DNA of 64,000 bases from assembly GCF_000208745.1 (NCBI RefSeq), contig NC_030852.1, positions 3,223,315-3,287,314 of the forward strand, in the 5' to 3' direction. The stretch comes from Theobroma cacao (lineage: Eukaryota > Streptophyta > Magnoliopsida > Malvales > Malvaceae). Shown piece after piece: positions 11,040 to 23,112 of the stretch (its first letter is position 1; every line of letters starts with the position of its first letter). The notes under the pieces were generated by a model. The model was not told the DNA's origin. It ran no database searches and saw only the letters and a program-made list of their open reading frames with translations. The translations under genes were made by a program, and so were the position numbers.

Positions 11040-11700
11040 GTTAATTAGTGGAAACAATGCGGCCATCAAAACAAGATGAAGTTTCCCCATTTTCAGGAGT
11101 GGCTAGATCAACATTGGACTTACACATACACCCGCCAATATTTGAAAAAAGAGGATAATTAAGGTAAATAGTGATACAAATGGAGAAAATGTGGGAGCCC
11201 AAATGAGGTAGTTAACTAAACATGAGAAGAGTTGAAAAGAACCCTCGACAACACCTTTTTATGAGAGAAAATATGTAAAAGGGGACTTAACAAACATATC
11301 TTTAGAATGGATAAACGATGACAATCCATCACGCGAAAATTTATCTGTGGAATGATCAATTGAATTACTCTAGAACCCTAAACATTCAAAATAGTTTTCA
11401 AGATTTATGGACTAAAAAGTGCATCAACTTTGATTTTGAGAACCTGGTGACCGTCTTTCAAAAAAACCATAAAGGAATTAGGAAATAAGTTAGTTGAAAA
11501 ATCATATGAATCTCTAGTAGTAATTTAAGCTCATTGTTTGAGGGATAATTTACCAAAATTTGAATTATAAGGATCATTAGTACAGACCTTGGGAGAAGAG
11601 TCCACTTTAATAGTATTCTTGTTAACAAGGGAGTTTCTAGGATTAGAAGGTTTGAACAAAAACACCATCCTTTCGCCTCTAAGTATATTTACAACCTTAG
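11040..11700 (-). pseudogene. LINE-type ORF1 remnant, downstream part
   Basis: The minus-strand frame from 11700 down to 11531 (VVNILRGERMVFLFKP and on to a stop at 11531) is open, and the sequence continues without clear frame to about 11040. It abuts the copia LTR at 11701 exactly. The RRM part of what looks like the same gene lies on the other side of the copia element (30743-31420), in the same orientation, so I infer one gene split by the insertion. The joint cannot be proved from five-base duplications, because the right LTR edge is decayed. Confidence 0.5.
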
Positions 11701-12039
11701 TGTTCGAACAGTTGAATGAAAAAAAATGAAGAATAAGCTTTGCGGAAAGAAACTGACTCATTCCTTCAATCAATTATCCAACAAACTATAGACGTCTATT
11801 TATACAAGAATGAAAAGGAGTAAATGTAACTCAGTCTTAAAGGAGGGAAAAATAAAAATAACAGAAAGACAATTAACTCTAACTAACTCTATTTACTATA
11901 ACTATAAAAGTAAATGCTTAAGCACGTGTTCTTCAAATAAGCTGAGCAAGTGAGCTTCACGTGCCTTCTTCTTCACTTCAATACTGTTGCCTTACAAACA
12001 CTTGTTAACTAATTATTCAATCAATTCTTTAGATTAATA
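11701..12039 (-). repeat. 3' LTR of the minus-strand copia element
   Basis: On the plus strand it starts TGTTCGAACAGTTG and ends at GATTAATA, so on the minus strand it opens TATTAATC, a probable G-to-A change of TGTTAATC, and ends in CGAACA. It aligns over its length with 28899-29003 plus 30523-30742: the phrases ttccttcaatcaattatcca, gtaactcagtcttaaagga and agcttcacgtgccttcttct are shared. It contains CACGTG (11959-11964), a core plant G-box. Confidence 0.85.
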
Positions 12040-12052
12040 CTCCCTCTCAAGA
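12040..12052 (-). promoter_or_regulatory. Polypurine tract of the minus-strand copia element
   Basis: The minus strand reads TCTTGAGAGGGAG immediately before the 3' LTR. This purine-rich run is where plus-strand DNA synthesis is primed in LTR retrotransposons, and its position sets the LTR edge at 12039. Confidence 0.75.
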
Positions 12053-12104
12053 TGAATATTCATGGTGGAGCATGAATATCATGAATATTCATCTTGCTTA
12101 ACAT

Positions 12105-12590
12105 TCAATGATATTGCTTAGGTTGTAGAGTCTTAGTCAATATGTCAGCAACCTGTAATTCTATAGATATATGAACTGGCTCAATCAATTTTTCAATCAC
12201 TTTCTCTCTAAAAAAGTGGCAATCCATCTCAATATGTTTTGTTCTCTCATGGAAGATAGGATTATGACAAATATGAATTGCAGAAAAATTGTCACAATAA
12301 AGTTTGGTTGCTGCTTCTAGTTAATACCAAAATCTGATAGTAAGTAATTCAACCACATAATCTCACAACAAACAAAGGCCATTGACTTGTACTCAACCTC
12401 TGTGGAACTTCGAACTACCATAGTTTGCTTTTTAGACTTCCAGCTGACTAAAGAATTTCCTAAAAACATACAATACCCTGTGACTGATCTTCGGGTATTA
12501 ATGCGTCCTGCCCAATCACTATCTGAATATGTAAATATAACCAAGTTCGAATCTAACTTCATGAGTATTCATTGACCACGAGCTGCCTTA
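12105..12590 (-). pseudogene. Copia RNase H domain
   Basis: The frame 12562-12320 has the copia RNase H pattern: YSDSDWAG, RRSVTGYCMFLG, SWKSKKQ and STEVEYKSM, giving the first acidic residue (D of DSDWAG) and the second (E of EVEYKSM). A frameshift at about 12318 makes a TAG; in the next frame the domain goes on with YCDNFSAIHI (third acidic residue), HERTKHIEMDCHFFRE and a stop at 12105. So all catalytic parts are visible but in two frames. RNase H removes the RNA strand after reverse transcription. Confidence 0.9.
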
Positions 12591-13240
12591 AGGTACTTTA
12601 ATACCTGTATGCTGCTAATAAGATATCATGCTTCGATTTTGCCATAAGTTGTGACAACACTTGAACAGCATAAGAGATATCAAGCCTAGTGAATTTTAGG
12701 TATAAAAGTTTACCTACTAATTGCCTGTAGCCTGTTGAATCAACAACTTCTTTGCTATCAAAATACTTGCTTAACTTATGATTGTAATCAATAAGAGTAG
12801 TTATAGGCTTTGTACCAAGCATACCATACTCTTCCAATAAGTCCAATGTATACTTCCTTTGACAAATCGAAATTCCTTCTGAACTCCTACTATCTCAAGT
12901 CCAAGAAAGTACTTCACTACTTCTAAATCTCACAATTTAAATTAAGAACTTAGATATTTCTTAACTCGATTAGTTGCTTGAGTTGTGCTGCTAGCTATGA
13001 CAATATCATCCACATAAACTAGTAGTGAAATAAATTCTTTGTTAGTTGTAACCATAGTGAAGAGAAAATAGTGTGCAAAAGACTGTGTAAAACCATAGCT
13101 CAATAAAGATGCTGTAAGCTTTGAGTTCCATTGTCTCGAAGCTTGTTTCAAACCATAAAGGGACTTGTGCAGTTTACATGCCAACTTAGAACCAGGTGGA
13201 TACTCCCTCCACACAAAATAACCTTGAGGCAGGTCCATAT
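12591..13240 (-). pseudogene. Copia reverse transcriptase, C-terminal two thirds
   Basis: On the minus strand, from 13240: MDLPQGYFV, then CKLHKSLYGLKQASRQW (the conserved KSLYGLKQ motif), SLLVYVDDIVI with the YVDD catalytic pair, a region with a frameshift (about 12850-12950), and LLEEYGMLGTKPITT with YRQLVGKLLYL toward 12600. The domain is cut at 13240 by the SIRE-like insertion; the N-terminal part resumes at 22403. Confidence 0.92.
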
Positions 13241-14054
13241 TGTTAGCTTTAAAATTATTATAGTTTTGATTATGACAAATGATCAAATTTGCTTGAGCAT
13301 TATTTGAGTAATCCTTCACAATTTCTTGAAATGATTTAACTCCCACACACTTGTTCTTTCATTGACACAAGCTTGACTCTTGAAGTTATTGAACTATATC
13401 TATAAGCTTGTATGACTTAGGGGTATAAGCACTTATGATTCTAATTCATTAAAGTTTGATTTAAATATTAAAGGAAAATCTTAATGCACTCATTAAGAAG
13501 GAGTTTTGAATATCTTGTTTAATGATGAACAAGAAAAATGAGAGAAAGAAGACTAAATCAAATAGAGTTAAATAGGTCTTCATGTTTAATTTATGTGTGT
13601 GATGTTCAATTTTGGTTTTGTTGAATATTATGTAAAGAAAAGTAGATGCATTGACTAAGGGGGATCACCTCATTATGCATAAAGATTTGAAGCATTCATA
13701 TTGAACATAGACATTGCATCTTAATCTTGAAGTGTTTTGTGATCATCAAAAATAAGAGATAGAGAATGTTGACTCTCTATGTTTTTGATGATAGCAAAAT
13801 ATTCCATTCAATGATGTCTAATTATATTGTTTAAGTGTGCAGAAGAAAGCTTAAATCATTAATATATTTGGCATTTATAAGCAAATCAAGATGTTTGTTC
13901 AGTTGCAAGATGGGTTAATTGGTTAAACAAGCAAAAAAGAAAGAGCTACAATTGAGTCATAAAACAGAAGCTTCTTAGTTGGATAATGAAGGGTATTAGT
14001 CAACTATAATTCAAATTAAAAGCTGGCAGGCTCAAGAGGATTGAGAGATAGAGA

Positions 14055-14225
14055 AGACTTAGTCGACCAAGAAATAAGTTAGTCGACTAAAAGGCTACTG
14101 CCAAAAATCTAAACTTTAAGACAGAAACAACTTAATCGACTAAAAAGGAAGTTAGTTGACTAAGAGCTCACTGCCAAAAACTGGGTTTAGAAGGCAGAGA
14201 CAACTTAGTCGACTAAGATCATTCT
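14055..14225. repeat. Palindromic TTAGTCGACTAA motif cluster in LTR
   Basis: Seven or so copies of cttagtcgactaag or near variants (agtcgaccaag, taatcgactaa, tagttgactaag) alternate with spacers such as actgccaaaaa. The perfect form CTTAGTCGACTAAG is a palindrome. The second LTR carries the matching set at 21410-21600. Confidence 0.8.
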
Positions 14226-14639
14226 GTCAGAAAATTTGAATTGAGCACTAAAAGATAAAATAATGGCTAGAAACGGCTAGTTTCTGTCTCCAATGGCTAG
14301 AATTGATTTTGCAAGTATTTAAAGCCTTTCCAACAGTCAAAAACAAGAGAGAAAAGCCATCGAAAGTGATTTTGAGCTTAGAAGACCAAAAACCTTCTCT
14401 TTACACTTGTATTTCACTCTCATCCTTTGAAAAAGTGTTTGAGCTTAGCTTTATATATCTTAGATTAGCTAGGTGATCAATTGTACTTCATCTTTTCTTC
14501 ATTTCTTGATTATTTAGAGTTTGCAAGGCACTCTAAGGGGTTGATCAAGCTTGGGTTAGCTTAGTTGAGTGTATAGGTTCTAACTTAGCCTAGAAAAGTT
14601 AGTTTTTGCATTTTGGTTAATCCCGTGAGAAAAACCATT

Positions 14640-14830
14640 GTTGTAGATTATGGTTGAGCCTTTGAAAAGCCACTTTGAGTTTTGGTTAAGCTCATGAAAA
14701 ACCATTGTGAAAGGTTAGGGTTGAGCCTTTGAAAAACCACTTTGGGTTTTGGTTGATCCCGGTAAAAACCATTGTGAAAGGTTTTGGCTAAGCCTAGTAA
14801 AAGCCATTGTAAAGCTTGGTGAAAGCTTGT
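14640..14830. repeat. Tandem repeat of about 60 bp in SIRE-like LTR
   Basis: Three units share tgagcctttgaaaaaccact, then ttgggttttggttgagccc and aaaccattgtgaaaggtt. The matching array in the 3' LTR is at 22005-22165. A minus-strand frame across it gives repeats rich in AQPKPKVVFQ, which I treat as chance. Confidence 0.8.
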
Positions 14831-15041
14831 GATTTTCACCTTTTGTAATGGATTGATTTAGAAAATCCTTAGTTGAATAATCAAGGTAGTGGATATAGGT
14901 CTTGGACTAAACCACTCTAAATTCCTGTGCATTATCTACTCTGTTTTTATTTTCATTTCCTTTTAAATTAGTTCTTCATCTTGTCAAAAACCAAAAAGTA
15001 CTATTCACCCCCCTCTAGCATATTTATTTGGGACCAAAAAG

Positions 15042-15056
15042 TGGTATCAGAACCTA
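15042..15056 (+). promoter_or_regulatory. Primer binding site, initiator tRNA-Met type
   Basis: TGGTATCAGAACCTA lies four bases after the 5' LTR. The usual plant copia site is TGGTATCAGAGC, complementary to the 3' end of initiator tRNA-Met; here the last two bases differ. Confidence 0.85.
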
Positions 15057-15098
15057 ATCCTCATTTTTTAAGGCTTAACAACCTTAGGGGATATTCAA

Positions 15099-16070
15099 AT
15101 GGCTCTTGAAAAATCTGTTGATGCTGAGGGTCAATGCATAAATATGTCTCCTCAATTTGATGGATCAAACTATTCTTATTAGAGTACTAAAATGTCCATT
15201 TATGTTAAGACTTATGACTATGAGATATGGGATGTCATTACCGATGGTCCTTTCATTCCTATGATTACAAATTCGGTAAATGGTGAGAAAACTCCCAAAG
15301 ATAGAAATAAGTGGACTGAAGCTGAAATGAGGAGAGTACAAATGAACTCTAAGGCCATGCACACTCTCATTTGTGCACTTGATTATAGAGAATACAATAG
15401 AGTGATCATGTGCAAAACTTTCAAGGAAATTTGAAAAAAATTAGAAGAGTTTTATGGAGAAACAAAGGAGGAAAAGGAATTGGAAGACAAGTCTTGTGAG
15501 AATCAATGCTCAACAAGGAACATGGCAAATGCAAACAAGGAATCAAGTGAAGATGAATCCTTAAATCAAATTGAATTATGCTTCATGGCTCTTGAAGAGA
15601 TAAAGGTAACTTTTTCATCTTGTGAACTTAATTCATATGCTGTTGATGAATTGTATGATGCTTTTGAGGATTTAGCATTTAAGTTTGAGAAAATGAATAT
15701 GAGGAACAAGAAAATTATTTCCATTCTTGATGTTGAAAATGAATTTTTGATGAAAACAAAAATTGACTTGAAAAAAGAAAATAAAAATTTGGAAAAGGAT
15801 TTCAAAGCTTACCAAAAGAAAATTGATATTTTGGAAAATGGAAATTTTGATATGGAAATGAAATTTGAAGATTTATTGAATGAGAAACAAAAGGCTTCCA
15901 TGAATTCCTCATCCTCCAAAATGACCAAATACAATCATTGCACATTTTATAGTTATTATTCATACACTTGTCTAATTAAAAAATGTGTGCCTTACAAATT
16001 TAGACAAGTGTGGGTTCTAAAAGGAACTTTATGCAACGAGACTAACTTTCAAGGATCCAAAACAATTTAG
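15099..16070 (+). pseudogene. SIRE-like copia gag with two in-frame stops
   Basis: One frame from ATG 15099 to TAG 16070 with stops at 15180 (TAG) and 15432 (TGA). The first part has the gag start PQFDGSNYSY and KMSIYVKTYDYEIWDVI; the part with KTFKEI, then LEEFYGETKEE, jumps to an acidic stretch, so the middle of the gag domain seems deleted in frame. 15690-15890 is a long charged coiled coil (LKKENKNLEKDFKAYQKK). The end has KYNHCTFYSYYSYTCLIKKC, a decayed zinc knuckle, and a VWVLKGT run. About 100 bases later, 16139-16170 in another frame has GCSLVTRKA, a faint trace of the protease GCSRHMTG motif. Gag would have packaged element RNA. Confidence 0.85.
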
Positions 16071-19000
16071 ATACCAAAGATCAAATGAAAAATGTCTTTT
16101 GTAGGTGTGCTAGAGCAAGGAGGAACAATTCTTGAAGAATGGATGCTCTTTAGTCACACGTAAAGCAAAATAGGTGATTTTTATGCTAAATTTTTTTTAA
16201 TGAGAGTCTTGATTGCTTATTTATTGAATGTTTCATGCATTTGGGTTGGTTTCTAAAATTTTTTGCTTTTCTACATTGAAAATTTTAGTTGCCTATTCTT
16301 GCTTGAATATTAAATGCATAATTCTTTGAACTTTATTGATCAATCTTGGCTATGCAACTTGATTTGATATGATACATGCTATAAGTTGTAAGGAAGTATG
16401 AATCTAAAGATTCAATATGTACTTATATTTGATCTTGAATATATCATCATCCTTATTTTGAGAAAATTGTTTTATTAAGATTGCTTGATTATGAAAAATT
16501 GTTTCTATAAAATTTCCTCATATTTTGTGAAACTGTTTCCATACTACTTCTTTGAGGAAAAATGATTTTTGAGCATAATTTTTAAACATAAAAGGTTGGA
16601 TAATGTGATAAAAATATGAGTTTACTTGATGACTTACACTCACATTTATTCAAGTAGCCCAAGACAAGGAAAATTGAGTTAAAAAAAATTATCCTTGATT
16701 TCCTTGTGCCTAACATAAGTCGACCATTTGAACAATCTTGATCTACATTCTAGAACTTGCTTGAATAGTTCAAGATGGTTAATAATGAGCTTGAAAGTTT
16801 TAACTACTTTGATTGGTACTTTTAAAACAAAATGCTTGACACGCATATACATGATTCATTATGTCCATTACATATTTCATAAATCATTTAAAGCATAATG
16901 AAACAAAATTGAGTGACATTGAGCTCATGATTTTTCACAAAGCAAGTCTAATCTTGAATGTTTCAAGTTAAAAAGTTTGCAAAGAAAGATTAAATCTTTA
17001 TCAATTGATTTTCTTGCAAAATCTTTTTATTCTCCTTGATTGAAAATGATTTATTAATTCTTTATTTTTAATGATATAGCGTGGTTGAGCAAACTTGGTT
17101 TGATATATTTATATAAATTGCACAAATTCGATGTTGTTTGGTATTTCTCTTATGATTTGTGAAATTGATTGAAAGGGATTTCTTAAGCATGATCTTTAGT
17201 GTGATAATTTAACATTGATGGCATTTTTCAAGCAAAAGAACATATCTATTTGCAATGTTTGCCATCCTTGAGATTACAATGATTTCAATGATATATAACT
17301 TGAACAAGCATACCTTGTGTTGAAAATGCCATTATATTTTGTTCTTGTTGCAAATGATTGCTTGAATAACCTTAAGAGCACTTTTGTCCATATGTTGAAA
17401 AATTGTTGAAAATGCTAAATTTAATGCTTATTATGCTTAAATATTGTTTAAATGCTTGTTGTACATGTTATAAGTCATAGTCACTTATCATGATGTAAAT
17501 TGAATATGTTTGAGCATAGTAGAGACATGATTCTCCAAATGAGCATTTCAACTTTTTAGCACTTGTGAACAATGAGTAATAAAAGCCAAAATTTGAGTTC
17601 ACATGTTTTTCTTGAAGAATCTTTGATCATACATGTCTAGAATGATGTTTTAACATGGTTAAAATGAAATTATAAATTGTTCTAACACTAATCCATGTTT
17701 TAAGATCATTACCCCTTGGAACATTGCATGTTTTGCACCTTTTTTGGTTTTTCAATATGCAGGAATCAAGCATAATTGACTCTTTAGCATAGCTAGTCGA
17801 CCATTGTAGAAGAAAATGCCAACAATGCTGCTAGAATGATAAAAAGTGGACCCAAGGGATATGTAGTCGACTTTTAAGTGCTCTCAAGCCAAAATGGATA
17901 GGTTTTGAGTTCCAAAATGTCTTTTTACTTTACTTCTTGTCCATTAAAATATTTTCTTCTCTGAATTTCCTTTTCAAAGATGATTCTTGACTTTTAAAAA
18001 CATGCATTATGAATACTTTCATGATCATTTAGTGCAAGTACATGTTCTTGAAATTACAAAACTTGCTGAAAAATGGGAAATCTTTTTTGATGACTTAAAT
18101 CTATCTATTCCCAAGCATGTCACTCATATTGATTCCATAAGTTCTCATGTATTTACAATGACAAAATAGAAATATGAGAAATTGTTCATCAATGCTTGAA
18201 TTTGTTAATCCGATTGGATTCTCATGTGCATAAATAGAAAATATCTTCTCATGAAAATTGAAATGTTCAAATGCTAATCTAGGAACAATTCTGGAAATAT
18301 ATTTTACGTTTGAGCTCAAATGATTGTTTCAAAATTGATTCCTTGATTATGCATACGAACTCAATTAGGATGAACTCATTGAACTTAATAAAAATATTCT
18401 TGGTTCATCTACTATATTGGTCAAGACACATGCTTATATAATTTTCTTTATGCTTGACCTTAAGATTTGAAGTCTAAAACTTGATTTGATCTATGCATTT
18501 GAATATGAATTTAATTGTCAAGTTTGATCATGGCATATATTGTGAGTTGACAAAGTTGAAATTTATTTTGAATATGCATTTAAATGTTAACTATGTCTTC
18601 ATTGAGCCTTAACGTTTACATGATCTAAAGATTTTGTGTGCATCCAACTTTAGCTTATAGGTCACCATAAACAACTTGACATGTCAAATAAAATATGGCC
18701 TATAGCTTTAGTTAGCAATGAATGCCTAATGTGCTTTGATTAAATATCTCTTTCTTGAATCTTGATAATTGGTATTCATTGATGATTGAATGTTCACTTT
18801 AAATATATTCATGAGTTAAGTGCCTTGCTTTTAATATTCTATTACAATTGATATCACTCATGAATCATGAATTATTGAGCAATTGCATGTACCTTGAACT
18901 TCAATGGTTACATATTTTTTCAATGGGTATATGTCTATATTGAACTCATGCTTGCATTTTGATGAACAAAATTGGAATAATGATTAAGGAAGATAGCCAT

Positions 19001-20569
19001 GTTATTTCTTGTAATCATGTTTGTGCTTATTTGATCATAAGTTTCATACATGATTGTAATAAATACAAAATGCTTTAGTCATGCTTCATTAATAATGATA
19101 TGCCTTTTGTGAAAGTTCTTCTTGAATTGACAATTTCATATATAATTTGGAGAATATATCTTGCTATGCTTGCTTTAAAATGACTTGGATGAATGACCGC
19201 TTGAAAATGATTTGGAAGAATACTCGCCAAGAATGCTTAATGATGATATTTTCTAATTTCTCCTTGAGTTGCTATTTTTGTATATGAATTAGGGAATTTC
19301 CTAAAAATGCTTGAGTGAAACTTCTTGGCTGATTGATATTGGGAATAAATAATGAATGTTTGATGATGATTGATAATAGTTGATCATAATTGAGAATAGT
19401 GCTTGAAGACTAATGATACCTTAGACATGCCTAGGAAGTACTTGGCAAATACTTCTTGAAAATATGATTATGTGATGCATATGTTGAACATCTATTCAAA
19501 TGCTCATACTTTTTTGGTTCCATGAACACTTAAGTATTAGGGAAATAAATTGAATATCCATATGAATGCTCATTTGTTCTAGGCTTATGATTTCTCTCCT
19601 AATATTTGATATATTGAGGATCTCTAACAATTTGTGTTGAGCTTACGATTTCTTAAGGGAGAGTCAACCATTGTCATTGATATCATAACGAATTAAGATC
19701 TTCAACAGCAAAGTTTGGTGAGAATTCAACAATTGGTGTTCTTCGTTATCGGTAACATCTTTCTAAACACCAAAATAGATATTGTGCCTTATATCACCTC
19801 TCACTTAAACTTGAATTTTGAAATGCATAATTGGTATCAAGCTTTAAGTTTTCTCAATTAGTGTCTAGCTTTAAAATTAGCATCAAGCTTTATAATTGTC
19901 TCTCCTCTCTTGAGCTATAAATTTAATCATATCTTTCTTAAATATTTTGAGCCCTGAAGTTGATATGCTTGGAATGCTTAATGATAAGAGAAGTCTTTAC
20001 TAGTGCTTTACCAATTGGTATAATGAGCTTTAAAGAGATTCCATCTCTCATAATTGATAATGTGCTTTTACAAAGGGGGAGATTTTACTTATATCTATCA
20101 ATTGGTATATTGAGCTTTAACACTTGGTATTGGAGTTCAAATATGGCTTATGTGCTTATTGAACATCTTTATGATTATCTTTCTTGAACTTCATAATTAT
20201 TATGTCCACATTTCGCTTACAGATATATATACATGTGGCTTTGTTATTGATGATTCTTTTAATGAATTAATAGTTGAATGTGCTTAATGGGTTTATTTCT
20301 TAATGACTTGGTTGAGGATATTAAGTGCATATATATGATGACTTGGAGACTTTATGGTTACATATTCATGGTCTTAACGCTTATATTCTTGATGGTTTTT
20401 GCTAACTATTATTTCTTGAGCTTAAGTGTTTAATGCTCACTCTTTTTAACCTTTTTTATATAACAAAAAAAGAGAGAAGGTATATGAACAAATTTAATTT
20501 TATGCATATGTTAAAGGGGAGATTTTAAAATCATTTCAAATGCAAATTATGCTCATAGTTTTGTCATAT
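16071..20569 (+). other. AT-rich interior of the SIRE-like element, no pol
   Basis: 4.5 kb in the place where protease, integrase, reverse transcriptase and RNase H should be. I see no YVDD, DDE or RNase H pattern in any frame, although gag and both LTRs are still readable. The text is rich in words such as tgcttgaat and ttgaaatg and has dispersed tagtcgac motifs (17791, 17866). PPT-like runs appear at 20074-20084 and 20512-20524. It looks like replacement sequence rather than decayed pol. Confidence 0.7.
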
Positions 20570-20584
20570 CAAAAAAGGAGAGAT
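20570..20584 (+). promoter_or_regulatory. Polypurine tract of the SIRE-like element
   Basis: CAAAAAAGGAGAGAT immediately precedes the 3' LTR start TGTTAGC at 20585. Confidence 0.8.
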
Positions 20585-22397
20585 TGTTAGCTTTAAAATT
20601 ATTATAGTTTTGATTATAACAAAATGATCCAATTTGCTTGAGCATTATTTGAGTAATCCTTGACAATTTCTTGAAATGATTTAACTCCCACACACTTGTA
20701 CTTACATTGACACAAGCTTGACTCTTGAAGTTATTGAACTATATCTATAAGCTTGTATGACTTAGGTGTATGAGTGCTTATGATTGCTTATGATTCTCAT
20801 TCATTAAAGTTTGATTTAAAGATTAAAGGAAAATCTTGATGCACTCATTAAGGAGGAGTTTTAAATATCTTGTTTAATGGTGAAAAAGAAAAAGAAGAGA
20901 AGGAAGACTAAATCAAATAGAGTTAAATAGGTCTTCATGTTAAATTTATGTGTGTGATGTTCAATTTTGGTTTTGTTGAATATTATGTAAAGAAAAGTAG
21001 ATGCATTGACTAAGGGGGAGCACCTCATTATGCATAAAGATTTGAAGCATTCATATTGAACATAGACATTGCATCTTAATCTTGGAGTGTTTTGTGATCA
21101 TCAAAAATAAGAAACAAAGAATGTTGACTCTATATGTTTTTGATGATAGCAAAATATTCCATTCATTGATGTCTAATTATATTGTTTAAGTGTGTAGGAG
21201 AAAGCCTAAATCATTAATATATTTGGTATTTGTAAGCAAATCAAGATGCTTGTTCAGTTGCAAGATGGGTTAATTGGTTAAACAAGCAAAGAAGAAAGAG
21301 CTACAATTGAGTCACAAAACAAAAGCCTTTTAGTTGGATAATGAAGGGTATTAGTCAGCTATAATTCAAATTAGAAGTTGGCGGGCTCAAGAGGATTGAG
21401 AGACAGAGAAGACTTAGTCGACCAAGCAGTAAGTTAGTCGACTAAAAGCTTATTGCCAAAAATCTGGAATTTAAGATAGAACCAACTTAATCGACTAAGA
21501 AGGAAGTTAGTCGACTAAGAGCTCACTGCCAAAAACTAGGTTTAGAAGACAGAGACAACTTAGTCGACTAAGAGTGCAGTTAGTCGACTGAGATCATTCT
21601 GCTAGAAAATTTAATTGAGCACTAAAAGACAAAATAATGGCTAGAAACGGCTAGTTTCTATCTCCAATGGCCAGAATTGATTTTGCAAGTATTTAAAGCC
21701 TCTCCAATAGTCAAAAATAAGAAGAGAAGCCATCCAAAGTGATTTTGAGCTTAGAATACCAAAAACCTTCTCTTTACACTTGTATTTCACTCTCATTCTT
21801 TGAAAAAGTGTTTGAGCTTGGCTTTGTATATCTTAGATCAACTAGTTGATCTTTTCTTCATTTCTTGATTATTTAGAGTGTGCAAGGCACTTTAAGGGGT
21901 TGATCAAGCTTAGGTTAGCTTGGTTGAGTGTATATGTTCTAACTTAGCCTAAAAAAGTTAGTTGTTGGGTTTTGGTTGATCCCGTGAGAAAAACCATTAT
22001 TTTAGGTTATGGTTGAGCCTTTGAAAAACCACTTTGGGTTTTGGTTGAGCCCGTGAAAAACAGTTGTGAAAGGTTGTGGTTGAGCCTTTGAAAAACCACT
22101 TTGGGTTTTGGTTGAGCCCAATAAAAACCATTGTGAAAGGTTTTAGCTAAGCCTAGTAAAAGCCATTGTAAAGCTTGGGGAAAGCTTGTGAATTTCACCT
22201 TTTGTAGTTGATTGATTTGGAAAATCCTTAGTTGAATAATCAAGGTAGTGGATGTAGGTCTTGGACCGAGCCGCTCTAAATTCCTACGCATTATCTACTC
22301 TGTTTTTATTTTCATTTCCTTTTAAACTAGTTCCTTATCTTGTCAAAAGCTAAAAAGTACTATTCACCCCCCCTTTAGCACATTTATTTGGGACCAA
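20585..22397 (+). repeat. 3' LTR of the SIRE-like element
   Basis: 1,813 bp, same start and end as the 5' LTR. Includes the TATA-like agtatttaaagcc (21689-21701), the TCGACTA cluster (21410-21600) and the 60-bp tandem repeat (22005-22165). The following CATAT is the target duplication. Confidence 0.9.
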
Positions 22398-22402
22398 CAT
22401 AT

Positions 22403-23112
22403 ATAAACAATTTCTTCCAAGTCTCCATTTAAGAAAGCATTACTAATGTCTAGCTATGGCAAAAATAATCTTTTTGATGCTTCAATTGCTAGAAATACCC
22501 TTACTGTACATTGTTTAGCAATCAGGCTAAAAGTCTCTTGATAATCGAAGCCCTCTACTTGATTATACCCTTTGGCTACCAATCTAGTTTTATACCTTTC
22601 CATAACTCCATTTGCATGCATTTTGACCTTAAACACCCATTTGTCACTTATTGAATGTGAATCAGAAGGTAGTGGCACAACACTCCATGTAACATTATCT
22701 TATAAAGCCTTTAGTTCACATTGCATAGCTTCTTTCCAGTGAGAGTAATTAACAGCCTGATTATATGTGCTAGGTTCATAAATTTGAGATAAACTAGTAG
22801 TCAAGGTCTTGTGAGCATAGGATAGTTGATGGCAGGACAAGAAATTTGTGATAGGATGTAATGTAACTGAATGTGAAGTAAACAGTAAATTGGTTTGATA
22901 GACATCCAGATATTTTGGTACATATTTAGGTCTACTACTCTTCCTAAGTGAAAGAACAGTAGAGGTATTTTGGACAATAGGATCATTTTAGACAGTAAAA
23001 GATTCTACTGAGTTTTCAGTAGTAGAATTAAGTGAAATATGCGCAAAATCAATGAATTCTAGTGAAAATTGAGTATCAAGTGACAGTTCAGGTATAAAAG
23101 AGGGTAATTCAG
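22403..23112 (-). pseudogene. Copia reverse transcriptase N-terminal part and linker
   Basis: On the minus strand: [38 protein letters not shown] (copia RT motif 1, KARLVAKGYxQxxGxDYxxTFS), a run like [11 protein letters not shown], then a region continuing to the LTR junction. The usual alanine of the motif 1 stretch is threonine. The stretch 22690-23112 corresponds to the poorly conserved integrase-RT linker and has several stops. The reading continues at 13240 beyond the SIRE-like insertion. Confidence 0.9.

Larger units (their letters stand above)
13241..15037 (+). repeat. 5' LTR of the SIRE-like element
   Basis: 1,797 bp, closely similar to 20585-22397 throughout. A TATA-like box, agtatttaaagcc, lies at 14310-14322. 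The U3 part has palindromic TTAGTCGACTAA motifs (14055-14225) and the downstream part a tandem repeat (14640-14830). A shared indel shows they have diverged: LTR2 has one more TCGACTA block near 21570 that LTR1 lacks. Low-level substitutions suggest an insertion that is old but younger than its host. Confidence 0.9.
13241..22397 (+). mobile_element. SIRE-like copia element without pol, CATAT target duplication
   Basis: Two similar LTRs (13241-15037 and 20585-22397) flank 5.5 kb with a primer binding site, a broken gag and a polypurine tract. The LTRs open TGTTAGCTTTAAAATTATT and end TTTGGGACCAA. CATAT lies on both sides (13236-13240 and 22398-22402), so the insertion is unambiguous; it splits the reverse transcriptase of the host copia element. 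No reverse transcriptase, integrase or RNase H is visible, so the element would have depended on an autonomous relative. Confidence 0.92.

Noticed and set aside
22007..22291. Minus-strand frame with repeated AQPKPKVVFQRL
   Set aside because: It lies on the 60-bp tandem repeat of the LTR and appears also in the other LTR; repeat artefact.
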